DNA of 64,000 nt, taken from assembly GCF_009911595.1 (NCBI RefSeq), contig NZ_QWKG01000006.1:50763-114762 (forward strand), in the 5' to 3' direction. Below, piece by piece: positions 1 to 7,522 of the stretch. Both the position numbers and the translations under genes were made by a program. The DNA is from Colidextribacter sp. OB.20 (lineage in GTDB: Bacteria > Bacillota > Clostridia > Oscillospirales > Oscillospiraceae). Position 1 is the stretch's first letter. Each line of letters opens with the position of its first letter. Below the pieces are notes generated by a model. That model worked only from the letters and a program-made list of their open reading frames with translations, had not been told where the DNA came from and did not search any database.

Positions 1-689
1 ATGGCGGACAGAGCCAGCATGGGGATGTCGTTCTGGTTGTCCCCCACGCAGTAGACCCGGTCCGGGGCGATACTCAGCAGCTCCGCCACCCGGGCCACCC
101 CGCCCCCCTTGCTGCTGCCCTTCCGGGTCAGCTCCAGATACCGGGGGTTGGAGAAGATGGCCTCATACCTGTCGCCGAACTGCTCCAGCATCCAGGCCTG
201 GACCGGGAGGAGCACCTCCCGCTCCTGGTGGAAGATGCCTTTCACCCAGGGGGTGGGCATGTCCGGGATGGCGCACCGGGTATAGTCGCAGTTCACCTTC
301 CTCAGGTGGGCGAAGGTGATCTCGTTGGGGTTGCAGACGTAGATGTCCTCCCCGTGGTAGAGCTCCAGAGACAGGGAGGGGAAGCGCTCCATCACCGCCG
401 CCAGGTCGGCGGGGGCCGTGTCGGGGAGCAGGCTCTGCTCCAGCATTTTGTCCGCCTGGAAGTCGTAGATGGCCGCCCCGTTGGACAGCACCGCCGGGGC
501 GTTCATGGGCACCTGGGAGGCGAAGGGGGCGAAGGTGCGGTGGGCCCGGCCGGTGGAGACGGTGAAGTGTCCCCCCTCCCGGATGAAATACTCCAGCGCC
601 CTCAGGTTCCGCTCCGGAATCCGCAGGTCCCAGCCGTACAGCGTGTCGTCAAAGTCGCTGGCCAGTAAAATGCCGTCAAATTTTCCCAT
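1..689 (-). CDS. HAD-superfamily (Cof-type) phosphatase, 3' end outside window
   Basis: Reading leftward from an ATG at 689 the frame stays open to the window edge, so the C-terminus is missing; about 229 residues are visible. Motif I near residue 12 reads DFDDTL (nucleophile Asp plus general-acid Asp). A later SKGGGV lysine and GDNQNDIPML (motif IV, metal binding) fit Cof-type sugar-phosphate or nucleotide phosphatases. The ATG is preceded by AAAGGAGG. Cof enzymes are cytoplasmic and usually promiscuous, so the substrate cannot be read from sequence. The gene lies 28 bases downstream of thiT on the same strand and may be co-transcribed. A role on a thiamine-pathway phosphate is only a guess from that neighbour. 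Confidence 0.85.
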   Translation of the reverse strand, partial: MGKFDGILLASDFDDTLYGWDLRIPERNLRALEYFIREGGHFTVSTGRAHRTFAPFASQVPMNAPAVLSNGAAIYDFQADKMLEQSLLPDTAPADLAAVMERFPSLSLELYHGEDIYVCNPNEITFAHLRKVNCDYTRCAIPDMPTPWVKGIFHQEREVLLPVQAWMLEQFGDRYEAIFSNPRYLELTRKGSSKGGGVARVAELLSIAPDRVYCVGDNQNDIPMLALSA

Positions 690-717
690 GGAGCCTCCTT
701 TCGCCCCGTCGGGGCTG

Positions 718-1284
718 TCAGCGGAGAATATCCGCTCCTATATAGTATCTGTGCAGGGGCTTGCGTGCCAGCCAGAAAATCAGCAGGCACAGCGCCATGT
801 CGATGACCATGTAAAAGCCGTTGTACAGCAGGGAGTAAAACCACGGCGTGGTCATGGTCATGCCGAAGAAGGTCTCGGGCATATACTCCGCCCAGATGGT
901 GGCCCCCACCACATAGTGGACCAGGAGCCGGGCTGCGGAGCCCGCCACCGTGCCGGCGTAGATGCTCCAATCCGCACAGCGGAAGAGCCCGGCCAGGCCC
1001 AGCACCGTAAAGGCCACCAGATAGTCCCCAATGATGGACTGCCAGCCCAGGGCAAAGCCGCCATCGAACATGAACTGGAGCACGCCCAGCACAAAGCCGC
1101 TCATCAGGCCGGGGACCAGCCCCCAGCGGCAGGCAAACAGGAAAATGGGCAGCATGGACAGGCAGATGGAGCCGCCCCAGGGCATCTCCCAAACTTTCAG
1201 ATAGCCCAGCACCTGGGCGGCGGCTGCCATAATGGCCCCCTCGCAGAGCATACGCAGCAGATTGCGCTTTTGCATTTTTGTCAT
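718..1284 (-). CDS. thiT: ECF transporter S component, thiamine-specific (ThiT)
   Basis: This 188-residue, strongly hydrophobic protein has about six membrane segments. It matches the ThiT family of energy-coupling-factor substrate-binding subunits, including the aromatic-rich thiamine-binding stretch near the C-terminus (TPWFYSLLYNGFYM). ThiT captures thiamine in the membrane and uses a shared ECF module encoded elsewhere. The ATG at 1284 is preferred over the in-frame ATG at 1299, because GGAGGAAACGACT sits directly in front of it. A TPP riboswitch just upstream independently supports thiamine as substrate. The HAD phosphatase gene follows on the same strand. Confidence 0.93.
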   Translation of the reverse strand: MTKMQKRNLLRMLCEGAIMAAAAQVLGYLKVWEMPWGGSICLSMLPIFLFACRWGLVPGLMSGFVLGVLQFMFDGGFALGWQSIIGDYLVAFTVLGLAGLFRCADWSIYAGTVAGSAARLLVHYVVGATIWAEYMPETFFGMTMTTPWFYSLLYNGFYMVIDMALCLLIFWLARKPLHRYYIGADILR

Positions 1285-1285
1285 A

Positions 1286-1356
1286 GTCGTTTCCTCCAAA
1301 ATCGAAGATACCGCATTACATCCGGACGGGTGTAGTGCGGTCTTAGAGGAGACGAC
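1286..1356 (-). promoter_or_regulatory. Expression platform: anti-SD stem in front of thiT
   Basis: Positions 1346-1356 (GTCGTCTCCTC in the transcript) are complementary at 10 of 11 positions to 1286-1296, which contain the thiT ribosome-binding site. A second stem (about 1305-1320 with 1331-1344) closes the loop between them. No U-tract follows, so translational control by hiding the ribosome-binding site is the simplest reading. The structure is seen in the sequence; the switching is inferred. Confidence 0.65.
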
Positions 1357-1370
1357 GACAAGATCTCTCT

Positions 1371-1475
1371 TCCACTTCCTACGCCGGCATTACCCGGATC
1401 AGGTTCTAGGGACCGAAAGCAGCATGTCTGCTTCTACATCTCAGCCGGGAAACTACGCTCCCAGCGCCCCTGTGT
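1371..1475 (-). ncRNA. TPP riboswitch (THI element) controlling thiT
   Basis: On the minus strand the leader carries the conserved THI-box pieces in order: GGGGCGCTGGGAG, then CTGAGA, and then AACCTGATCCGGGTAATGC followed by CGGCGTAGGAAG. These correspond to the pyrimidine- and pyrophosphate-sensing arms of the thiamine pyrophosphate aptamer. It lies between a strong promoter (1501-1529) and thiT, and should shut off thiamine uptake when TPP is plentiful. Confidence 0.95.
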
Positions 1476-1500
1476 TCGATTGTACTGCGGTTCATGTCTT

Positions 1501-1529
1501 ATTTTAGGCGGCTATGGACGGTTTGTCAA
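1501..1529 (-). promoter_or_regulatory. SigA-type promoter for the TPP riboswitch-thiT transcript
   Basis: On the minus strand TTGACA is followed by 17 bases and then TAAAAT, immediately upstream of the riboswitch. Confidence 0.85.
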
Positions 1530-1531
1530 GG

Positions 1532-1571
1532 AAAAAAAGATGGGGCGGCCTCCATATTACGGAGGCCGCCG
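1532..1571 (-). terminator. Terminator after sigF
   Basis: On the minus strand a GGCGGCCTCC / GGAGGCCGCC hairpin is followed by CCCATC and seven T residues. It ends the spoIIA operon just before the thiT promoter. Confidence 0.9.
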
Positions 1572-1637
1572 GTTCAGACTGATAAAAAGCTCTCATTCCC
1601 CTCAGAGGGAAGCCGTGCCTGGCCAGGGGAGCCTGTC

Positions 1638-2348
1638 CTACGTCAGCTCCTGCCGCAGCCTGTCCAGGGCACGCCGCTCCAGCCGGGAAACCTGGACCTG
1701 AGACACCCCCAGCACCCGGGCGGTGTTCATCTGCGTCATTCCCCGGTAGTACCGCAGGAGGAGCACCTGCCGCTCCCGCTCCGGCAGGTCCTCCAAGGCG
1801 GCGCGCAGGGTGATGCGCTCCACCATCCCCTCCTCCTCGTTCCCCCCGGTGAGCAGCCCCTCCAGGGTGAGGCCGTCCGCCCCCGTCTCCGCCTGAAGGG
1901 AGACCACCGGGTCGATGGCCGTCTCGGCGGCGGCAATGTCCTCGGGGGTGAGGCCGGTCTCCTCCGCCAGCTCGGACAGGGTGGGCTCCCGGCCCAGCGC
2001 GGCGGACAGCCGGGCCCGGGCCGTTCGGATGGCCGTCCCCCGCTCCTTCAGCCCGCGGCTCACCTTCACCGGCCCGTCGTCCCGGAGGAAGCGGCGGATC
2101 TCTCCGGCGATTTTGGGCACGGCGTAGGTGGAGAACTGGGTGCCGAACTGGGGGTCAAACCCCCGCACCGCCTTGAGAAAGCCCAGACAGCCCAGCTGAT
2201 ACAGGTCGTCAGGCTCCACCCCCCGGCCATAGTACCGGCGCACCACGCTCCAGATCAGGCCATTGTTCTCCAGCAGCACCTGCTCACAGGCGGCGCTGTC
2301 CCCTTCCCGGGCGGCCTCCAGCAGGGCGGAGCCGGTGGGCCCGCTCAC
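1638..2348 (-). CDS. sigF: Sporulation sigma factor SigF (SpoIIAC)
   Basis: This 236-residue sigma-70 family protein is the third gene of a spoIIAA-spoIIAB-sigF operon. Region 2 (about residues 20-90, with DDLYQLGCLGFLKAVRGFD and FSTYAVPKIAGEIRRFLRD) and region 4 (about 185-235, with LPERERQVLLLRYY and a helix-turn-helix containing SQVQVSRLERRA) are intact. SigF directs the first forespore-specific transcription and is held inactive by the anti-sigma factor SpoIIAB. The start overlaps the end of spoIIAB by 4 bases (ATGA), implying translational coupling. Length and gene order match those of other endospore formers. Confidence 0.96.
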   Translation of the reverse strand: MSGPTGSALLEAAREGDSAACEQVLLENNGLIWSVVRRYYGRGVEPDDLYQLGCLGFLKAVRGFDPQFGTQFSTYAVPKIAGEIRRFLRDDGPVKVSRGLKERGTAIRTARARLSAALGREPTLSELAEETGLTPEDIAAAETAIDPVVSLQAETGADGLTLEGLLTGGNEEEGMVERITLRAALEDLPERERQVLLLRYYRGMTQMNTARVLGVSQVQVSRLERRALDRLRQELT

Positions 2349-2782
2349 TGTCCGGCCCGGCGGACAATCCTTCGGGCCATGGTGACGGTGGTCCCCTTTC
2401 CGGGGGCAGAGCGGACCCGCAGGGTGTCCATGAAGCTCTCCATGATGGTAAAGCCCATGCCGGAGCGCTCCTCGCTGCCGGTGGTGAACAGGGGGGTTCG
2501 GGCCTGCTCCACATCGGCGATGCCCACCCCCCAGTCCTTTACCACGATCTCCAGGCTGTTCCCCTCCCGGATACGCAGCTTCAGCGCCACCCGGCCCAGG
2601 GTATCCGGGTAGGCGTGGACAATGGCGTTGGTCACCGCCTCACTGACGGCGGTCTTGATGTCGTTTACCTCCTCCAGGGTGGGGTCCAGCTGGGCGGCAA
2701 AGCAGGCCGCCGCCGCCCGGGCGAAGCCCTCGTTGGCCGACCGGCTGGGAAATTCCAGGGTGACTTGATTTTCGATTTTCAT
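2345..2782 (-). CDS. spoIIAB: Anti-sigma F factor and serine kinase SpoIIAB
   Basis: A 145-residue GHKL-fold ATPase/kinase. N-box residues (ETAVSEAVTNAIVHAY, about residues 40-60), the DWGVGI G1 box and the GMGFTIMESFMD G2 region are visible. SpoIIAB binds SigF and phosphorylates a serine of SpoIIAA. The ATG at 2782 follows AAGGAGG; the frame is open further upstream but only through intergenic repeat sequence. Unlike the usual tightly coupled arrangement, 156 bases of repeat DNA separate it from spoIIAA. Confidence 0.95.
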   Translation of the reverse strand: MKIENQVTLEFPSRSANEGFARAAAACFAAQLDPTLEEVNDIKTAVSEAVTNAIVHAYPDTLGRVALKLRIREGNSLEIVVKDWGVGIADVEQARTPLFTTGSEERSGMGFTIMESFMDTLRVRSAPGKGTTVTMARRIVRRAGQ

Positions 2783-2938
2783 ATGTATCCTCCTTCTGTG
2801 CCCTATGGCCCCCTTCGCAAAGGGGCTCCCGGCGAAGCCGGGTGGGGGTTTTCCCGAAAACAGGTGCGATGTCGATAAGAGAAAACCCTCCGTCATCCGC
2901 TTCGCGGATGCTACCTCCCTTGGTGAAGGGAGGCTTTC
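2783..2938. repeat. Dispersed palindromic repeat (family C) inside the spoIIA operon
   Basis: The spacer has several small inverted repeats (CCCCTTCGCAAAGGGG, CCCGGCGAAGCCGGG, ATCCGCTTCGCGGAT) and the CCCTCCGTCA...CTCCCTTGGTGAAGGGAGG pattern. Similar pieces recur near 7670-7760, 17735-17850, 52905-53010 and 58450-58540. No gene is supported here. Confidence 0.7.
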
Positions 2939-3244
2939 TCATTCAAACCTGATAATCCGCTCCAGCCCCGCGGCCCGGAAAACCTTCCCCGCCTGGGGCG
3001 GGGTGTTGACCACCCGCATGGAGCCCTGTACCTGCCCCATACGGCGGTGGGCCCGGAGGAGCACGGCGATGCCCGAGCTGTCGGTGAAGGACAGCCCGCT
3101 CAGGTCCAGGGTGAGCTGCCGGGGCTGGGCCTGGTCGATGCGGCGGTCCAGCTCCTCCATCACCGTCCTGGCCCCATGGTGGTCCAGCTCCCCGGCCACC
3201 AGCGCTGTGAGGCAGCGCTCCTTCTCTTTACAGGTCACCGGCAT
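2939..3244 (-). CDS. spoIIAA: Anti-anti-sigma factor SpoIIAA
   Basis: A 101-residue STAS-domain protein. The conserved phosphorylation loop reads LSFTDSSGIAVLL near residues 50-62 and includes the regulatory serine that SpoIIAB phosphorylates and SpoIIE dephosphorylates. Unphosphorylated SpoIIAA displaces SigF from SpoIIAB. The ATG at 3244, behind AAGGAG, was chosen over one at 3283. No convincing SigH or SigA promoter was found upstream, so control of this operon is unresolved from sequence. Confidence 0.94.
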   Translation of the reverse strand: MPVTCKEKERCLTALVAGELDHHGARTVMEELDRRIDQAQPRQLTLDLSGLSFTDSSGIAVLLRAHRRMGQVQGSMRVVNTPPQAGKVFRAAGLERIIRFE

Positions 3245-3356
3245 GGGGACCCGCTCCTTTCCTTGGGCGCGGCGAGCACCCATTATTTTCCATTTCAGTA
3301 TAGGACAGGCCCTTGGGGGGATTTTGTCCTTTTCTGCCGACGGGAGGAGAGTTTTA

Positions 3357-3385
3357 TTTACAAGCCCCCCTTTCCGGCATATAAT
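3357..3385 (+). promoter_or_regulatory. SigA-type promoter for the MATE gene
   Basis: TTTACA, a 17-base spacer and TATAAT precede the MATE gene by about 40 bases. Confidence 0.8.
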
Positions 3386-3424
3386 AGATGGACAAGCTAA
3401 ACCAACAGATGGGAGGGACCTTCC

Positions 3425-4786
3425 TTGTCCCGCGAACTGCGCCTCACCGCCGGCCCGATTCTGCCCCAGCTCCTGCGGCTGACTCTGCCTCTGCTATGTG
3501 CCAATGTGCTCCAGCAGCTGTATAACATTATCAACTCCCTGGTGGTCACCCACTACCTCGGGGAAAACGCCTTCGCCGCCCTGGGGGTGGCAGAGAGCGT
3601 GATGAACCTGTATATCTACGTCATCACCGGGGCCTGTATGGGGGCCGCTGTCTTAACGGCCCGGTTCTTTGGGGAGGGCAATCTGCCCAGGCTGCGCCAA
3701 CAGCTCTATGTCTCCGCCGCCCTGATCGGGGGCTGCACCCTGGCCGCCGTGGCGCTGGGCCAGCTCCTCCTGCCCCAGCTCCTGGCCCTGATTCAGACCC
3801 CCGCCGAGCTGGCAGACAGCGTGTCCGTCTATCTGCGGGTCATCCTGGCGGGGATGGTGTTCACCTTCACCTACAACTACCTGGCCGCCTCCCTCCGGGC
3901 GGTGGGAGACACCAGGGCGGCGCTCTGTTTCCTGCTCATCTCCCTAGGCTACAACCTGGCCTCCGCCTGGCTGCTGGTGGCGGTGCTGGACATGGGCATC
4001 CTGGGCACCGCCCTGGCCACCGCCTCCGCCCAGCTGCTGTCCAGTCTGCTGTGTCTGTGGTATATTTGGAAAAAGCGGCCCTTCCTCCTCATCCGCCGGG
4101 AGGATATGCGGATGGACCGGCAGCTTTTGGGCCTCACCGGCAGCTACGCCGCCGTGGCCGCCCTCCAACAGTCCAGCCTCTACCTGGGCAAGCTCATCAT
4201 CCAGAGCGCCGTCAACGGCATCAGCGCCGCCTCCAGCGCCCCCATCTCCGCCTTTGCCGCCGCCACCCGGGTGGAGAACTTTATCCAGGCCTTCGGCATA
4301 AGCGGCTGCGAGGCCGCCGCCATCTTCATCGCCCAGAACCGGGGGGCCGGTGAGCAGCGGCGGGTGCGGTCCGGCTTCACCCGGACGGCGGTGATGCTGG
4401 TGGGGACAGGTCTGGCCTTCTCCGCCCTCATGCGGCTGGCCGCCCGCCCTCTGGCGCTGATCTTCCTGGAGCCGGGAACCCAGGCCGTCCCCTGCGCTGT
4501 GTCCTATCTGCGGCTCATCGGTCTGTTCTACTTCCTGTCCTTCGTCGGACACCTCTTTGTGGGCTGGTTCCGGGGCAATGGGCGTATGAATATCACCTTC
4601 TATGGCACCACCCTCCAGATTGTCCTCCGGGTGGCTGGAACCTACCTGCTCATCGGCGCTATGGGGCTGGACGCCGTCGCCCTGGCCACCGGCCTGGGCT
4701 GGGTGGTCATCGTCCTGTTCCAGCTTACCGTCTTTGCCCTGGAGCAAAAGGGAATCTGGCCCCGGGCGGAGGGGCCGCGGGAATAA
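3425..4786 (+). CDS. MATE family efflux transporter
   Basis: A 453-residue protein with twelve predicted membrane segments in two homologous halves. The MATE-type N-terminus (TAGPILPQLLRLTLPLL followed by QQLYNIINSLVV) and the second half beginning near residue 240 are typical. MATE proteins export cationic drugs or metabolites using Na+ or H+ gradients; the substrate cannot be predicted. Translation starts at a TTG (3425) behind GGGAGGGACC, and no in-frame ATG occurs at the N-terminus. The gene is monocistronic, with its own promoter and a strong terminator. Confidence 0.92.
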   Translation: MSRELRLTAGPILPQLLRLTLPLLCANVLQQLYNIINSLVVTHYLGENAFAALGVAESVMNLYIYVITGACMGAAVLTARFFGEGNLPRLRQQLYVSAALIGGCTLAAVALGQLLLPQLLALIQTPAELADSVSVYLRVILAGMVFTFTYNYLAASLRAVGDTRAALCFLLISLGYNLASAWLLVAVLDMGILGTALATASAQLLSSLLCLWYIWKKRPFLLIRREDMRMDRQLLGLTGSYAAVAALQQSSLYLGKLIIQSAVNGISAASSAPISAFAAATRVENFIQAFGISGCEAAAIFIAQNRGAGEQRRVRSGFTRTAVMLVGTGLAFSALMRLAARPLALIFLEPGTQAVPCAVSYLRLIGLFYFLSFVGHLFVGWFRGNGRMNITFYGTTLQIVLRVAGTYLLIGAMGLDAVALATGLGWVVIVLFQLTVFALEQKGIWPRAEGPRE

Positions 4787-4829
4787 AAAAAGAGGACCGT
4801 CTCAGCCTTGAGACGGTCCTCTTTTTGTC
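4785..4829 (+). terminator. Bidirectional terminator
   Basis: A perfect AGAGGACCGTCTCA / TGAGACGGTCCTCT hairpin has an A-run before and a T-run after it. It serves the MATE gene and, on the other strand, the convergent coiled-coil gene. Confidence 0.92.
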
Positions 4830-4838
4830 ATATTCGGT

Positions 4839-5396
4839 TTACTGCGCCTTTTTCAGCGCCCGCACGTCCTCACTCAGGATCCGCACGGAGGTCTTGAGCA
4901 CCTGAATGTCCGCTTCGGCCTCCTCCATGCGCTCCTCGGAGATCATCTTCTCCCGGATCAGCTGCAGCTCCTCTGACAGCAGGTTGAACTGGGGCTTAAA
5001 CTCCGCGTCCATCAGCACCTTGACGTCGTGCATGATGCTCCGCCGCTGCTCCTGGAACAGCTTGTCCATGCGGCTGTTGATGCGCTCCTCCTGCTCCTGG
5101 AACATCTTGTCGATCCGCTCGTCCTGGGCCTGGAACATCTTGTCAATCCGTTCGTCCTGGGCCTGGAACAGCTCGTCAATCCGCTCGTCCTGGGCCTGGA
5201 ACATCTTGTCAGTCCGCTCGTCCTGGGCCTGGAACATCTTGTCGATCCGCTCGTCCTGGGCCTGGAACATCTTGTCGATCCGCTCGTCCTGGGCCTGGAA
5301 GCGCACATCCATCCGCGCATTGATGCGTTCCTCAATCCGCTCCCCTTCTTCCCGAAACAGGGCGCGGAGCAACTGCATATCTCTCTCGTCCAGCAT
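4839..5396 (-). CDS. Repetitive coiled-coil protein with 11-residue repeats
   Basis: A 185-residue hydrophilic protein of unknown function. After a short N-terminal segment it has about seven copies of an 11-residue unit of the form FQAQDERIDKM (roughly residues 25-110), then a second heptad-like coiled coil. The 11-residue period suggests a hendecad coiled coil. No signal peptide or membrane segment is seen. The ATG at 5396 follows AGGAGGGCAGCCT; upstream extension to 5636 is open but lacks a ribosome site. The 33-base DNA units are nearly identical, so the copy number probably varies between strains. Confidence 0.75.
   Translation of the reverse strand: MLDERDMQLLRALFREEGERIEERINARMDVRFQAQDERIDKMFQAQDERIDKMFQAQDERTDKMFQAQDERIDELFQAQDERIDKMFQAQDERIDKMFQEQEERINSRMDKLFQEQRRSIMHDVKVLMDAEFKPQFNLLSEELQLIREKMISEERMEEAEADIQVLKTSVRILSEDVRALKKAQ
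5065..5330 (-). repeat. Tandem 33-bp repeat array within a coding region
   Basis: Units of the form CTCGTCCTGGGCCTGGAACA plus 13 more bases recur every 33 bases, with few substitutions between units. All are in frame with the coiled-coil gene. Confidence 0.9.
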
Positions 5397-5497
5397 AGGC
5401 TGCCCTCCTATCTGCTTTTCCTTATTATACCGGCCCCCTCTTCCCCTGTCAAGGAAAAGGAAATTCCGGCCTGCCAAAAATTTTTTCATGTTCCCTC

Positions 5498-5525
5498 TTG
5501 ACAAGCGGCAAAAAAGCGTTATACT
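5498..5525 (+). promoter_or_regulatory. Promoter of the GntR-ABC operon
   Basis: TTGACA, a 16-base spacer and TATACT lie about 110 bases before the GntR start. Confidence 0.8.
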
Positions 5526-5546
5526 GTGCATATAGTATATATACAC
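5526..5546 (+). promoter_or_regulatory. AT-rich dyad, likely GntR operator
   Basis: The 21 bases starting GTGCATATAG are palindromic at 16 of 21 positions and sit exactly at the predicted transcription start. That is a typical position for autorepression by a YtrA-type GntR protein; binding is inferred. Confidence 0.55.
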
Positions 5547-5636
5547 TAAATCCAACATGACAGCGAAGAGTGGCTGGCACTGGACCAGCGCGCGGCCGGA
5601 AGCCGGGCCTCTCTCCGCTGTTGGAAGGCGGGACAA

Positions 5637-6017
5637 ATGGATATCATTTTAAGCAACGCCAGCGGGAAGCCCATCTACGAGCAGATCACCGACCAGATCA
5701 AGGAGCAGATCATGTCAGGGACGCTGTCGGCAGGGGACGCCCTGCCCTCCATGCGGCTGCTGGCCAAGGAGCTGCGCATCTCGGTGATCACCACCAAGCG
5801 GGCCTACGAGGAGCTGGAGCGGGACGGCTTTCTGGAGAACGTCCCGGGCAAGGGCTGCTTTGTGGCCCCCCAGAACCGGGAGCTGCTCCGGGAGGCCCAG
5901 CTGCGGAAGGTGGAGGAGAAGCTGGCCCAGGCGGTGGACGAGGCCCGGAAGGGGGCCTTCCCGCTGGAGGCGCTCCACGAAATGCTTGACATACTCTACA
6001 AAGGTGAGGAATTATGA
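5637..6017 (+). CDS. GntR-family transcriptional regulator, YtrA type
   Basis: A 126-residue protein with an N-terminal winged helix (about residues 10-75; PIYEQITDQIKEQI, then GDALPSMRLLAKEL and TTKRAYEELERDGF) and only a short helical tail. This is the YtrA subgroup, which usually represses a downstream ABC transporter operon and responds to envelope stress or antibiotics. Its stop overlaps the start of the ATPase gene (ATGA), so it belongs to the same operon. A dyad over the promoter is the likely operator. Confidence 0.9.
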   Translation: MDIILSNASGKPIYEQITDQIKEQIMSGTLSAGDALPSMRLLAKELRISVITTKRAYEELERDGFLENVPGKGCFVAPQNRELLREAQLRKVEEKLAQAVDEARKGAFPLEALHEMLDILYKGEEL

Positions 6018-6874
6018 AAAATTGTATTGAAATCAAGGGACTGTACAAGTCCTACGGGGATTTTTCCCTGAACAATATCAACCTGACCCTGCCTGGCGGC
6101 TCCATCCTGGGGCTCATCGGGGAGAACGGCGCAGGCAAGACCACCACCATCAAGTGCATCCTGAACCTGATCCGCCGGGACGCGGGTGAGATCACCGTCC
6201 TGGGTCATGACAACATCCGGGAGGAGAAGCTGGCCAAGCAGGACGTAGGCATCGTCCTGGACGAGTGCTTTTTCCACGACACCCTCCGCCCCCGGGACGT
6301 GGAAAAAATTCTGGCCCCTGCCTACAAAAACTGGGATAGCGACCTGTTCCGGTCCTATCTGGACAAATTCGGGCTCCCGGAGAAGAAGCTCATCAAGGAG
6401 TTCTCCCGGGGGATGAAGATGAAGCTGTCCCTGTCCGCCGCCCTGGCCCACCATCCTAAGCTGCTCATCCTGGACGAGGCCACCGCCGGGCTGGACCCGG
6501 TAATCCGGGACGAAATCCTGGACGAATTTTTGGGCTTCATTCAGGACGAGGACCACGCGATCCTCATGTCCAGCCACATCACCTCCGATTTGGAGAAGGT
6601 GGCCGACTACATCGCCTACATCCACCAGGGGGAGGTAGTGCTGTCCGACGCCAAGGACGCCATCCTGGACTCCTACGGCCGGGTAGGCTGTACCGCCGCC
6701 CAGCTGGAGGCCATCGACCCCCGGGACATCCTGCGCACTCGGAAGGGGACCTTCGGCTGCGAGGCCCTGGTGGCCGACCGCTCCGCCTTCGCCCGAAAAT
6801 ACCCCATGCTTCTGGTGGAGCGAACCACCCTGGAGGATATCATGCTCTTTGTGGGGAAAGGAGAAGCAAAATGA
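6014..6874 (+). CDS. ABC transporter ATP-binding protein
   Basis: A 286-residue ATPase. Walker A is GENGAGKTT (about residue 40), the signature is a degenerate FSRGMKMKLSL in place of LSGGQ, and Walker B is LLILDEATAGLD followed by an H-loop (MSSHI). The C-terminal extension of about 80 residues is typical of BcrA/YtrB-like exporters. The gene overlaps both the GntR gene and the permease gene by 4 bases. Likely function is export or antibiotic/stress response with the next gene; the substrate is unknown. Confidence 0.92.
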   Translation: MKNCIEIKGLYKSYGDFSLNNINLTLPGGSILGLIGENGAGKTTTIKCILNLIRRDAGEITVLGHDNIREEKLAKQDVGIVLDECFFHDTLRPRDVEKILAPAYKNWDSDLFRSYLDKFGLPEKKLIKEFSRGMKMKLSLSAALAHHPKLLILDEATAGLDPVIRDEILDEFLGFIQDEDHAILMSSHITSDLEKVADYIAYIHQGEVVLSDAKDAILDSYGRVGCTAAQLEAIDPRDILRTRKGTFGCEALVADRSAFARKYPMLLVERTTLEDIMLFVGKGEAK

Positions 6875-7521
6875 TCGGACTGATTACCAAGGACTTCCTT
6901 GTCATGCGCAAGACCCTGATGTCCTACCTGACGCTTGTTGTCCTTTACATCGTTCTCGCCTATCTGGACTTATTTGACTACGGCTTTATCATCGCCTTTA
7001 TCCAGGTCGTTCTGGCCACGCTGCCCATCTCCGCCTTCGCCTACGATGAACTGGCCAAGTGGGACCGCTACGCCATGTCCCTCCCCCTGGGGCGGAGCGG
7101 GGTAGTGAGGGCCCGGTATCTCTTCGTGCTGGCGCTGACGCTGCTCACCGTAGCGGCAGGGCTGGCGGGCACCGCCCTGCTCTATCTGACCCATCAGTCG
7201 GACCCTCTGGAGATGTTTGTCACCCTGATGGTGTCCACCACCATTGGCCTGCTGATTCCCACCATCCTCCTGCCCCTGAGCTACAAGCTGGGGCCGGAGC
7301 GGGCCCGGCCCTTTCTCTACGCCATTGTCTTTATCCCCACCATTGCTGTGGTGCTGCTGGCCAAGGCCGGTGTGCTGGACATGTCCATGCCGAAGGGGAT
7401 GGACCTCCTGGCCCCCACCGCTCTGGCGGGCGGCGCGGTCCTGCTGCCTCTGGCAGGGCTGGCGGCTTTAGGGGTGTCCTATCTCATTTCCTGCCGGATC
7501 GCGGCTGGGAAGGAGTACTAA
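6871..7521 (+). CDS. ABC-2 type transporter permease
   Basis: A 216-residue membrane protein with about six hydrophobic segments. It resembles the ABC-2 family permeases that pair with short GntR-linked ATPases (AYDELAKWDRYAMSLPL is a recognisable conserved cytoplasmic stretch). The start overlaps the ATPase stop (ATGA). It forms the membrane channel of the exporter encoded by this operon. Confidence 0.88.
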   Translation: MIGLITKDFLVMRKTLMSYLTLVVLYIVLAYLDLFDYGFIIAFIQVVLATLPISAFAYDELAKWDRYAMSLPLGRSGVVRARYLFVLALTLLTVAAGLAGTALLYLTHQSDPLEMFVTLMVSTTIGLLIPTILLPLSYKLGPERARPFLYAIVFIPTIAVVLLAKAGVLDMSMPKGMDLLAPTALAGGAVLLPLAGLAALGVSYLISCRIAAGKEY

Positions 7522-7522
7522 T

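Noticed and set aside
3245..3330. A SigH promoter for the spoIIA operon
   Set aside because: AGGA- and GAAAT-like pieces exist, but their spacing is far from the SigH consensus; TATACT has no matching -35.
5065..5330. Regular 33-bp repeats as a possible CRISPR array
   Set aside because: There are no unique spacers between repeats, all units are in frame within an ORF, and no cas genes are present.
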